DNA from: an uncultured Muribaculaceae bacterium
GTDB lineage: Bacteria > Bacteroidota > Bacteroidia > Bacteroidales > Muribaculaceae
Length of the DNA stretch: 62,085 nucleotides
NCBI GenBank assembly: GCA_910578075.1
Contig: CAJTPK010000025.1
Location: 1 to 62,085, forward strand
Direction of reading: 5' to 3'
Shown here: positions 8,616-16,266 of the stretch, piece by piece
How positions within the stretch are numbered: the first letter of the stretch is position 1
How the letters are laid out: every line of letters starts with the position of its first letter
Notes under the pieces: generated by a model
The model's input: the letters and a program-made list of their open reading frames with translations, nothing else
What the model was told of the DNA's origin: nothing
Databases searched by the model: none
Program-made: the position numbers and the translations under genes

Positions 8616-9779
8616 TCAGCTTCTGACAATGGCATCATAAACCTCCTCAAGCACATTAACAAGATCTTCACCTACAACATCCACTGCGTTACCTGCCTCT
8701 GTACCCTTTGCAGTTTTGGTGAACGGCTCCGGTATTGCCTGTATAGCTGTAATCGCATTATTGATAGCTGTGATAAGTTTAGCATCGAGCGTAGGATTAA
8801 AGCTCTTCACATAGTCGCTGAGACTGGGCTGACCGTTTCTTGACCCACAATAAGAATTTCTGATAGAAACTATATTGTCAACGAAATCTTCTATCGAATT
8901 AAGACTGTAAGGAGATTCTATATAGTTGCGGTCTTCCTCCGAAGCAGCGAAGTGTGGACGCCCGATTTTTGTATTGCCAACCTCATCGGCAATATCAATG
9001 CATCCCTGGATTATTTCCTCCGCAACATGCTGATATGTCTTGAAACGAGATCCACCCTTTCCGGCATTTTTCATTTCCCAACCATATTCCTCGGCATAAT
9101 CAAGTTCTGCATCCTCAAGTATTTCCTGTTTTTGTGCGGAAACATTCTCTGTTCCAGCCCAGCAAGCCTCAAGACAAACCGCCTGGTTACGCAGGTCTTC
9201 TGTTACGGCAGTCAGATAAACCAATTCTTCAGGAGTGTATGCCGTGGAATGCGTAAGGGAGGTGTTTCCATCCGCGCTCAGTTCGAAAAGCATATATTCT
9301 ATTGAATGGAAACCGATGAGTCCATATCCACCATTGTTATCAAGACTCCAGTTCTTCTTGCCATTACGTATTTCATCAAGAAGATCATCCATGGCAGCCT
9401 TGTCGAGAGGCCAGGAATCTATATGGGGATCGATGTTATGATTAGCGGCAGGTCCGAAAAGGAAAGCTTCGGAAAGTTCCCAGTTTTTACGTGATTTTTT
9501 CCAGCTGTCGCCCGCTGCCTTGATATCGGCGGCAGTGAGTGTTCCCGCCTCATGTTTTGCCTGCATTGCAAGACACAGATCATGGAGCTCTATAGCGGCA
9601 TCAGCCATATCCTTATATGTTGGAAGCACGGTATAGTCAACATATTCTTCAGCAGCAAGACTAATAGCCTTGTCTTTAACTGAAAGATCATCTTCATTCA
9701 CTGGTTCATCATCTGAACAAGACACGAGGGGAAGAGTGGCCAAGAGCATGGCCGGCATAATTTTTACAAACTTATTCAT
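8616..9779 (-). CDS. Imelysin-family (peptidase M75-like) lipoprotein
   Basis: 387 aa. Lipoprotein signal with Cys21 ('LPLVSC'). The imelysin signature GxHxxE is present as 'GFHSIE' (residues 156-161), followed by long helices. The family includes IrpA/EfeO-like iron-regulated proteins and most members are thought to bind metal or take part in iron acquisition rather than act as proteases. It lies between the porin and the di-heme oxidoreductase on one transcript (24 nt downstream of the porin gene, 61 nt upstream of the cytochrome gene). Family confidence is high; the iron role is inferred from context and the upstream Fur-like site. Confidence 0.88.
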   Translation of the reverse strand: MNKFVKIMPAMLLATLPLVSCSDDEPVNEDDLSVKDKAISLAAEEYVDYTVLPTYKDMADAAIELHDLCLAMQAKHEAGTLTAADIKAAGDSWKKSRKNWELSEAFLFGPAANHNIDPHIDSWPLDKAAMDDLLDEIRNGKKNWSLDNNGGYGLIGFHSIEYMLFELSADGNTSLTHSTAYTPEELVYLTAVTEDLRNQAVCLEACWAGTENVSAQKQEILEDAELDYAEEYGWEMKNAGKGGSRFKTYQHVAEEIIQGCIDIADEVGNTKIGRPHFAASEEDRNYIESPYSLNSIEDFVDNIVSIRNSYCGSRNGQPSLSDYVKSFNPTLDAKLITAINNAITAIQAIPEPFTKTAKGTEAGNAVDVVGEDLVNVLEEVYDAIVRS

Positions 9780-9803
9780 ATTTATTATATTATTGATAAT
9801 TTC

Positions 9804-11150
9804 TTAGAGAAACCAGCCCGTATATGCCACACCCACGGCAATCGCCGGCTCATTGGAATATTTGGAATCAAGTATTCCAATATTATATTCACCTTTCACA
9901 ATAATCTGCTTTATTGGCATCCAGTTAACTCCGGCTGTCACCTTACTGCGGTGAGTCCAGCTCAGAGAGTTTCCGGTTTCCATTTTAGCCATAGAATCAT
10001 AATAATCATATCTTCCGAACAGATAAAGTTTCTGTGAGGCTGTGGCTTTACTACGGATCAAAGAGAAAAAATCGTAACCTACCTCCGCGCCGAAAGCCAG
10101 AGCGTCCGAAGCCACGCTCTGATGTTTGGAAGGAGAAGTCTGAGGCATACGTTTATTGAAAGTAGTGATGAAAGAGGCATCCGAAAGATGTCCCCAGTCG
10201 GCGAAACCTCGGGCAACCACATTATGATCGTTATATGCGAAATCAAAACTCAAGACCGATACAGTGCCTTTCACACCTTCGGTCTTGGTTGAACCGGTCG
10301 TGTAAAGCGTATTGTTGAAAGAATTGCCTATATACCCGCTCAAACCCAACCTGAGTCCCTTTATACTCCTGTTATCAACACGGGCAGCAACAGCCACATT
10401 GTTACCAATCTTGAATTCATATGGCGATCCACTTCCATAATGCACCCAGCTGCTGTTACCGAATCTGTCAGAATCAAGTCCGGGCAGAACCATTACCTGA
10501 TAATCCCATTTTCCGGCTGTTCCAAGAATAGTCAGCGCCACCTCATGCCATGTGCAGGGAAGGATAGTGTTTTCACCCTCCGGACGAAACACTCCGAAAA
10601 ACTGATTAGGTTCATGATGCGCATTTGTGCCACCTACAGGTATAACCTGCATTCCAGCTCTTACCTTGAGCTGAGGTAGGAAAATCTTCTGAATCCACAA
10701 TTGTTCGAGAGCTACCTCACCGCCGCGTTCAACTTCTGTTTCATATTCTCCGGCTTCCTCAGTCTCAATCTCCGTAGCAGTCTCCACACCACCATGCTCA
10801 AACTCTATTTCTGAACCGAAACTCCATCCCTTGCCAAAATCAAATCCAATACTGAAACACACATGGGGAAGATCAAAACGTGAATGTGACCCATGCGAAT
10901 ATGTTTTAGGATCTGTGTAACGTTTATAGTCGTCACTGTAGAAATTATGAGTGAACGTAGCCTCCCCATAGCCACCGAAATGCAGCCTGTCAATAAATCT
11001 TTTCTTTTCTTTCTTCACAGATCCGCTAATCTCTTTTGAGGAGTCGGCGGTCATATCATTATCCGATGCAAACGAATGCATAGGGATCAAAGATGCAGAA
11101 AGGAGGAGAGACCCGCTTAGCAGGAACCTGTTTAAGTCAATATGTTTCAT
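9804..11150 (-). CDS. Outer-membrane beta-barrel porin of the imelysin operon
   Basis: 448 aa. A cleavable signal peptide (to about residue 29, 'HSFAS') is followed by a short charged linker, then alternating amphipathic strands beginning 'LHFGGYGEATF' and ending in an aromatic C-terminus 'YTGWFL', typical of barrels inserted by BamA. It resembles phosphate-selective porin / OprO-type proteins. An acidic stretch near residues 125-145 (many Glu) lies in a probable extracellular loop and could attract cations. First gene of the four-gene operon, so its promoter region carries the control elements. The transported species is not known. Confidence 0.82.
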   Translation of the reverse strand: MKHIDLNRFLLSGSLLLSASLIPMHSFASDNDMTADSSKEISGSVKKEKKRFIDRLHFGGYGEATFTHNFYSDDYKRYTDPKTYSHGSHSRFDLPHVCFSIGFDFGKGWSFGSEIEFEHGGVETATEIETEEAGEYETEVERGGEVALEQLWIQKIFLPQLKVRAGMQVIPVGGTNAHHEPNQFFGVFRPEGENTILPCTWHEVALTILGTAGKWDYQVMVLPGLDSDRFGNSSWVHYGSGSPYEFKIGNNVAVAARVDNRSIKGLRLGLSGYIGNSFNNTLYTTGSTKTEGVKGTVSVLSFDFAYNDHNVVARGFADWGHLSDASFITTFNKRMPQTSPSKHQSVASDALAFGAEVGYDFFSLIRSKATASQKLYLFGRYDYYDSMAKMETGNSLSWTHRSKVTAGVNWMPIKQIIVKGEYNIGILDSKYSNEPAIAVGVAYTGWFL

Positions 11151-11163
11151 GCAGATATGTTAT

Positions 11164-11177
11164 CATTAAATATAATG
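11164..11177. promoter_or_regulatory. Fur-like dyad in the porin operon leader
   Basis: CATTA-AATA-TAATG is a perfect inverted repeat just downstream of the predicted transcription start and just before the porin start codon. It resembles the A/T-rich ATNATTAT half-sites of Fur boxes, and a repressor bound there would block the iron-type operon. It is flanked by GCAGAT (11151) and ATCTGC (11186), which could also form a leader stem. Regulator identity is inferred. Confidence 0.35.
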
Positions 11178-11190
11178 GAAATCACATCTG

Positions 11191-11222
11191 CAAATTTATT
11201 CTCAAACCATGCCGCCTGCAAT
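11191..11222 (-). promoter_or_regulatory. Proximal promoter of the porin-imelysin-DHOR-ccsBA operon
   Basis: On the minus strand the -7 TAAATTTG (11191-11198) is preceded after 20 nt by ATTG (11219-11222), a 3-of-4 match to the -33 TTTG. Transcription would start near 11184, leaving a short leader that contains the Fur-like dyad. Confidence 0.6.
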
Positions 11223-11240
11223 ACCCTAAAATAAGTAAAA

Positions 11241-11480
11241 TTAAGAGAGGGCTAATCTCCACGATCGGCCCTCTCTACAATTAAAATTAGGTTGAATCAA
11301 ATCATCTTATTCATATAGTAATTTTGCGAATCTTAAACGTATAATATCACTATTATAAGACGAAGCAACCGGATGGTTGATTATTACCTGTAAAACTTCC
11401 GTTTTTTCAACCTCTATCAAACGGGATTCACACCTAATTTCAAATGTTTCTTAAACTATTTTCTATTAATATCTCAGTTT
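11241..11480 (-). ncRNA. Candidate small RNA or regulatory leader
   Basis: A consensus promoter (11487-11517) and a U-tailed hairpin (11244-11276) bracket about 240 nt without a convincing reading frame on the minus strand. This is the layout of an intergenic small RNA. It could instead be a long attenuated leader of the iron-type operon. No known riboswitch core was recognised. Confidence 0.35.
11244..11276 (-). terminator. Hairpin with U-rich tail, minus strand
   Basis: A perfect 9-bp stem AGAGAGGGC / GCCCTCTCT with a 15-nt loop is followed on the minus strand by a T-rich tail (TTAATTTTACTTATTTT). It lies more than 300 nt from the nearest upstream gene. It therefore probably ends the orphan transcript described at 11241-11480, or acts as an attenuator for the porin operon. 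Confidence 0.6.
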
Positions 11481-11486
11481 CGGTTA

Positions 11487-11517
11487 CAAAAATATATAAA
11501 ATTTAACAACTGCCAAA
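11487..11517 (-). promoter_or_regulatory. Consensus promoter with no gene directly downstream
   Basis: On the minus strand TTTG (11514-11517), 19 nt, TATTTTTG (11487-11494) is a full consensus match. The next start codon is more than 330 nt away and a terminator-like hairpin lies in between. Confidence 0.6.
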
Positions 11518-11588
11518 ACTTTTTGATAAAATTTTAAAAATATTTTTTAACTAAAAGTTGTGTTATACTAAATTTCCTATTTTTATTC

Positions 11589-12767
11589 TCACCAGATCCA
11601 CGTGAGCTTTTTCCACACGAATTCGAGAGGACCATGATTGTGACGTCCTACCCAAAAACGGCAAAAAACGTATTGCACTGCAAAAATAGCAACTCCTATA
11701 AACACACTTGCCGTAATTCCAAGTTGAAGAAAAAGTCCCCAGTGATAAAAAAGAGCGGATCCTATGATACCCTGCGTAACGTAGTTTGTCATACTCATCT
11801 TTCCATATGGAATAAGTGCGTGAAGAAGTTTTGAAACGCGGTTTGTCTTATAGAAACCGAAAAGCACACCGCATAGCAGAATAGCCATGAATGCAAGTTT
11901 GGAAAGCGATGAAACCAATATTTTCAAAGGCTGAAGAATATTAGGATTGGTTATATAATCCTTAAGCATCCCTGTCAGACCATGTAAGGGAAAGAAACAA
12001 ACGAGTGCAACCGCGAGTACAATTCCCCATTTTGACAAATGTTCACGACGAAACCAACCTTGACGTCCTATAAGCATACCGAATATGAAGAGACCGGCTG
12101 TCTGGAATATCCTCCCGTTTTCCCAAGCCCATGCGAGCGATGCGAGCTGACCTTCCCACAGATTCACCTTAACTGTTTCAATAAAGTCTCCACCTGCCTG
12201 CACAGCAAATGTTGCTGCCCAGAATGGAGCAGAATTTATTTTCATTATCTCATATTCCGGAGAAATCAAAGCTCGCATAATCTGATACAGACACAACGGC
12301 TGAAGCATACATACCGTCCCTATGACCACAAGCGCCTTGGTTGAGAAACGGCACGTCACAACCAGAACAAAACCAACAAGAGCATACAGCACAAGCACTT
12401 CGGCCGTATAGAAACATGCATTTATATTACCTATGACAAATAGAAGAAGCAGACGCCAGCAGAAACGAAGACGAAAATCATTACCCCGCAGACGCTGGTT
12501 GTCATGCTGGATAAAGAAACTGAAACCGAATAATAACGCGAATATGGCGTATGCTTTCCCACCGAAAGCGAAAAAAAGACCATCCCATATTGCCTTATCA
12601 GTAAAATTGAGCCATACACTTTGCGTGGATGTATCAGGAAAAGAATAGAAATTGAAATGCTCGATTGAATGGAGCAGAATAATGGCGAACACTGCAAATC
12701 CTCGTAATGCATCGGCGACGTCAATACGTGCATGTCGAGTATTTGTTTTTAAAGTCAAATTTTTCAT
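11589..12767 (-). CDS. DUF418 (YeiB-like) multi-pass membrane protein
   Basis: 392 aa with about ten hydrophobic segments. The N-terminus carries the family signature 'DALRGFAVFAI' (residues ~19-29), and the C-terminal part has 'MTNYVTQGIIG' and 'GPLEFVWKKLT', both typical of the DUF418 domain. These proteins are related to acyltransferase-3-like membrane proteins but their substrates are unknown. The gene stands alone, and its upstream region is the oriC candidate. A possible -7 element TACTTTTG lies at 12826-12833 on the minus strand with a poor -33. Confidence 0.82.
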   Translation of the reverse strand: MKNLTLKTNTRHARIDVADALRGFAVFAIILLHSIEHFNFYSFPDTSTQSVWLNFTDKAIWDGLFFAFGGKAYAIFALLFGFSFFIQHDNQRLRGNDFRLRFCWRLLLLFVIGNINACFYTAEVLVLYALVGFVLVVTCRFSTKALVVIGTVCMLQPLCLYQIMRALISPEYEIMKINSAPFWAATFAVQAGGDFIETVKVNLWEGQLASLAWAWENGRIFQTAGLFIFGMLIGRQGWFRREHLSKWGIVLAVALVCFFPLHGLTGMLKDYITNPNILQPLKILVSSLSKLAFMAILLCGVLFGFYKTNRVSKLLHALIPYGKMSMTNYVTQGIIGSALFYHWGLFLQLGITASVFIGVAIFAVQYVFCRFWVGRHNHGPLEFVWKKLTWIW

Positions 12768-12854
12768 GATGCAGATATTTTTGAAAGAACATTATATCAA
12801 GACTACTTCTCATAAATTCACTATGCAAAAGTAGTAAAAAATTACATTTTCAAC

Positions 12855-13310
12855 TGTAGATAAGTTGTAGATAAGTGTCGAAAAACTGTTGATAAGGCTG
12901 TAGAAAAGTCTGAAATAACTTGACATGCCTATTTTTAGGATTTCTTCTATTTTTTTATAAGCAGTGCTCATTTTTAAGGATATATATTATCCGTTTAAAA
13001 GTTTTCCACCACTTTTCATCAGGGTTATCTACTGCCGGAGCATGGGTTTTCTACAGTTTTAGTCTCTCTTTCATGAAGAATTTATTAACTTTGCATTTGT
13101 CTACAGGATGTAGATAAGGTTTGCATCCGATTGAGAATCAATATTACCCCCTGTAGATAACATGATGATAAAATTGTGTCGAAGTTCAATAACTCATATT
13201 TCCAAATTTTAAGGTAAAAAGTTATTGGTAGTTATCTACACTATTTATTATTGTTGTTTAATTTTTTTTAAATTTTAATTTTTTCTTAAAACTTAAATAA
13301 ATAAAAAGCT
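12855..13310. other. oriC: Candidate chromosomal replication origin (oriC): DnaA-box-like cluster plus AT-rich unwinding region
   Basis: The 544-bp gap between divergent genes contains five exact copies of TTATCTACA or its complement (12855, 12866, 13109, 13152, 13232), differing from the classical DnaA box TTATCCACA at one base. Near copies occur at 12887 (TGTTGATAA), 12899, 13025 (TTATCTACT), 13047 (TTTTCTACA) and 13097 (TTGTCTACA). The first two are spaced exactly 11 bp, about one helical turn. Directly after the last box, 13241-13310 is almost pure A/T, as expected for a DNA unwinding element. Strand composition also appears to switch here: C exceeds G on + to the left, G exceeds C to the right. 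No dnaA gene is in the window. Confidence 0.65.
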
Positions 13311-13311
13311 C

Positions 13312-14241
13312 ATGACCCAGGAAGAGCTGCGCGGGGAGATTCTCCGACTTAAAAAAGAGAAAAACGCATTGATAATGGCCCATTATTATCAACGTGACGA
13401 AATACAGGAGATAGCCGATTTCATAGGCGATTCTCTTGCCCTTGCCAGGTATGCGGCCAAAACAGATGCGGATATAATAGTGATGTGTGGTGTGCACTTC
13501 ATGGGAGAGACTGCTAAAATACTCTGTCCGGATAAAAAAGTGCTTGTGCCCGATATGGCTGCAGGATGCTCTCTGGCCGACAGCTGCGAGCCTGAAGAGT
13601 TCCGCAAGTTTGTGGAGGCTCATCCCGGTTACACAGTGATCAGCTATGTCAATACCTCGGCTGCTGTAAAAGCCCATACGGATATTGTGGTGACCTCAGG
13701 CAATGCCCGTAAGATTGTGGAATCACTCCCTGCGGATGAGAAGATAATATTCGGTCCGGATAAGAATCTTGGCGGATATATAAATGCTGTAAGCGGACGA
13801 GAGATGGTTCTTTGGCCGGGCGCATGCCATGTGCATGACCGTTTCTCCATAGAGAAGATTATGGAAATGAAGAAGGAGCATCCGCAAGCCAAGATACTTG
13901 TGCATCCGGAATGTCGCCGTCCTTTGCAGCTGATAGCCGACAAAGTAGGCTCGACTGCGGCTTTGCTTGAATTCGCAGAGAAGGATGAGGCTCCCGAATA
14001 TATAGTTGTTACGGAAAGCGGCATACTCTTCGAGATGCGCCGCAAGTGTCCTTCTAAAGTTTTCCTCCCTGCTCCTGCGGAGGATTCGGAATGCCAGTGC
14101 AATGAATGTGACTATATGAAGCTCAATACTCTTGAAAAAGTGTATAGATGTCTGCGCGATGAGAAACCGGAGATATTTGTAGATCCGGAAATTGCTGCCA
14201 AGGCAATTCTTCCCATAGAGCGCATGCTTGAGCTGAGTTAA
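13312..14241 (+). CDS. nadA: Quinolinate synthase
   Basis: 309 aa, the usual length of the compact NadA form. It condenses iminoaspartate (from NadB) with dihydroxyacetone phosphate to quinolinate in de novo NAD synthesis. Recognisable segments are 'ALIMAHYYQRDEIQEIADFIGDSL' (split: ALIMAHYYQRDE and IADFIGDSL), 'MCGVHFMGETAKIL', 'DMAAGCSLADSC', 'VHPECRRP' and the C-terminal 'CQCNECDYM', which together supply the cysteines for the [4Fe-4S] cluster. nadB and nadC are not in the window. It starts directly after the AT-rich part of the oriC candidate and is followed after 37 nt by the trmH-like gene, presumably cotranscribed. Confidence 0.96.
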   Translation: MTQEELRGEILRLKKEKNALIMAHYYQRDEIQEIADFIGDSLALARYAAKTDADIIVMCGVHFMGETAKILCPDKKVLVPDMAAGCSLADSCEPEEFRKFVEAHPGYTVISYVNTSAAVKAHTDIVVTSGNARKIVESLPADEKIIFGPDKNLGGYINAVSGREMVLWPGACHVHDRFSIEKIMEMKKEHPQAKILVHPECRRPLQLIADKVGSTAALLEFAEKDEAPEYIVVTESGILFEMRRKCPSKVFLPAPAEDSECQCNECDYMKLNTLEKVYRCLRDEKPEIFVDPEIAAKAILPIERMLELS

Positions 14242-14278
14242 AAATAAACTAATAACTCATACTTATCACCTAAACTGC

Positions 14279-14809
14279 GTGGATAGAAAGAAGAAGAGCA
14301 TAGTGGAGCTTACAAATTGTTCGGTGGCGGAATACAAGGGTATTGATAAGCTGCCGATAAAGGTTGTAACTGACAATGTACGCTCCATGTATAACATAGG
14401 ATCCATATTCCGCACCTCCGATGCCTTTCTTGTGGATGAGATCATCTTGGGGGGAATATCCGGATGTCCTCCTCATCCTGAGATAACCAAGACTGCATTA
14501 GGAGCGGAGGAGACTGTGGAATGGCGTCATGTTGAGGATGCGGTTGCTGCTGTTAAGGACCTTAAAGAACAGGGGTGGATAATATGTTCGCTTGAACAGA
14601 CACATAACAGCACACCCCTCGGAGACTTTCGTCCGCAGAGGGATGCACGATATGTGTTGATAGTTGGAAACGAAGTTGAGGGAGTGGATCAACGTCTGGT
14701 GGATATGAGCGATGTGGTTCTTGAGATTCCCCAGCACGGTGTAAAACATTCGTTAAATGTATCATCGAGTGCTTCTATTGCTCTATGGCATCTTTTCTCC
14801 AACATATGA
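14279..14809 (+). CDS. TrmH/SpoU-family RNA 2'-O-methyltransferase
   Basis: 176 aa, a short single-domain SPOUT methyltransferase. All three SpoU motifs are visible: 'NVRSMYNIGSIFRTSDAF' (motif 1), 'LIVGNEVEGV' (motif 2) and 'IPQHGVKHSLNVSSSASI' (motif 3, including the SAM-binding knot loop). The expected reaction is ribose 2'-O-methylation of tRNA or rRNA using SAM; the exact site cannot be told. The start is GTG at 14279, since no upstream in-frame ATG exists and an internal Met would remove motif 1. It is probably cotranscribed with nadA. Confidence 0.9.
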   Translation: MDRKKKSIVELTNCSVAEYKGIDKLPIKVVTDNVRSMYNIGSIFRTSDAFLVDEIILGGISGCPPHPEITKTALGAEETVEWRHVEDAVAAVKDLKEQGWIICSLEQTHNSTPLGDFRPQRDARYVLIVGNEVEGVDQRLVDMSDVVLEIPQHGVKHSLNVSSSASIALWHLFSNI

Positions 14810-14833
14810 CAGCAGGTAAAAAATCCGCTTTTA

Positions 14834-14868
14834 ATAAAAAATGCTCCAATTAGAATTGGAGCATTTTT
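14834..14868. terminator. Bidirectional terminator between trmH-like gene and recA
   Basis: An 11-bp stem ATGCTCCAATT / AATTGGAGCAT with a 2-nt loop has an A-run on the left and a T-run on the right. It can end transcripts from both convergent genes. Confidence 0.9.
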
Positions 14869-14889
14869 CTATAGGTGGTATTGTATTTG

Positions 14890-16095
14890 TCAGTCTTCTA
14901 TCTCGAAGTCATCACCGAAAAGATCTTCTTCTACTTCGTTTTCCGATTCTTCGTATTCCTCACCTTCCTCTTCATTTTCTTCCTCAACGTCGGTGCGGGT
15001 TGTTTCCTTACCCGGGAGGAAAGGATTCTTGGTTTTTGCGCTTTTCTTTTTGCTGCTCTTGGCCGCATTCATTGCCTCATAGATTTTCTTGGTGAGTTCA
15101 GCGGCAAGCTGCTCATTCTCTTCTATGACGTTTTTGACAGCATCTCGGCCCTGACCAAGTTTGGATCCCTCATAGGAGAACCAGGCTCCCGATTTCTTGA
15201 CAACGCCATATTCCACAGCGAGGTCGATGATTTCTCCGGCACGTGAAATTCCTTTGCCAAACATCATGTCGAATTCGCATTTCATGAATGGAGGCGCCAC
15301 TTTGTTCTTCACAACTTTCACCTTTGTAAGACGTCCGATTGTCTCCTCACCATCCTTTATGTAAGATGAGGGACGGATGTCTATACGCACGGATGCGTAG
15401 AATTTAAGTGCGTTACCACCTGTGGTTGTCTCCGGATTTCCGAAAGATACACCTATCTTTTCACGCATCTGGTTGATAAATATGCAGCATGTGCGTGTAC
15501 GTGAAATTGTGCCGGTGAGTTTACGCATGGCTTGTGACATAAGGCGCGCATGGAGACCCACATTCTTGTCGCCCATTTCACCCTCTATCTCAGCTTTAGG
15601 AGTCAATGCAGCCACAGAGTCAACCACGAGCACGTCGATGGCTCCTGAATTGATAAGCTGTTCGGCTATATCAAGAGCCTGCTCACCGTTGTCAGGCTGT
15701 GCTATCCAGAGATTGTTGACATCCACTCCGAGTTTCTCAGCATAGAAACGGTCGAAAGCATGCTCTGCGTCGATGATTGCGCATATGCCGCCCTGTTTCT
15801 GGGCCTCTGCTATCACGTGGATGGCAAGGGTTGTCTTACCGGACGACTCAGGACCGTAGATTTCGGTGATTCTACCGCGTGGTAGACCACCCACTCCGAG
15901 AGCATAGTCAAGACCTATGGAACCGGTGGGTATTGTTTCCACATCCTGCACAGCGTCATCTCCAAGACGCATCACAGTTCCGGATCCAAAATCTTTTTCC
16001 AGATGTGCCATTGTGACATCGAGAGCCTTGAGCTTCTCTTTCATGTCGCTTATCTTTCCGGCCGCCATGGCCTTGGGAGCTTTCTTCTTTGCCAT
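14890..16095 (-). CDS. recA: Recombinase RecA with long acidic C-terminal tail
   Basis: 401 aa, about 50 longer than E. coli RecA. Walker A 'GPESSGKT' near residue 80, Walker B 'IDVLVVDSVAAL', L2 loop region 'FGNPETTTGGNALKFYASVR' (starting FGNPETTTGG) and 'INQMREKIGV' are intact, so strand exchange and LexA-type coprotease functions should be normal. After the core come a basic linker (about 343-355, SSKKKSAKTK) and a very acidic tail (about 365-401) made largely of Glu and Asp. Acidic RecA tails are autoinhibitory in studied species; here the tail is unusually long. A minus-strand -7 TAAATTTG lies at 16150-16157. No SOS box was seen. Confidence 0.98.
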   Translation of the reverse strand: MAKKKAPKAMAAGKISDMKEKLKALDVTMAHLEKDFGSGTVMRLGDDAVQDVETIPTGSIGLDYALGVGGLPRGRITEIYGPESSGKTTLAIHVIAEAQKQGGICAIIDAEHAFDRFYAEKLGVDVNNLWIAQPDNGEQALDIAEQLINSGAIDVLVVDSVAALTPKAEIEGEMGDKNVGLHARLMSQAMRKLTGTISRTRTCCIFINQMREKIGVSFGNPETTTGGNALKFYASVRIDIRPSSYIKDGEETIGRLTKVKVVKNKVAPPFMKCEFDMMFGKGISRAGEIIDLAVEYGVVKKSGAWFSYEGSKLGQGRDAVKNVIEENEQLAAELTKKIYEAMNAAKSSKKKSAKTKNPFLPGKETTRTDVEEENEEEGEEYEESENEVEEDLFGDDFEIED

Positions 16096-16149
16096 ATATA
16101 GAATATTATATTGTTTTCTTAAGGGAATTAATATGATTTTTTACTGGTG

Positions 16150-16181
16150 CAAATTTACAACAATAATGTTCATATTCCTAA
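16150..16181 (-). promoter_or_regulatory. Promoter of recA
   Basis: On the minus strand the -7 TAAATTTG (16150-16157) is preceded after 20 nt by TTAG (16178-16181), a 3-of-4 match to the -33 TTTG. This gives a leader of about 50 nt before recA. Confidence 0.5.
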
Positions 16182-16266
16182 TATCCAGCTTATTTTTATG
16201 TTTAAAGATTCTTAACCGACTGCCACGTTGTTGCACTCTAAGTTTTGTCGGATGTGATAGATTGCC

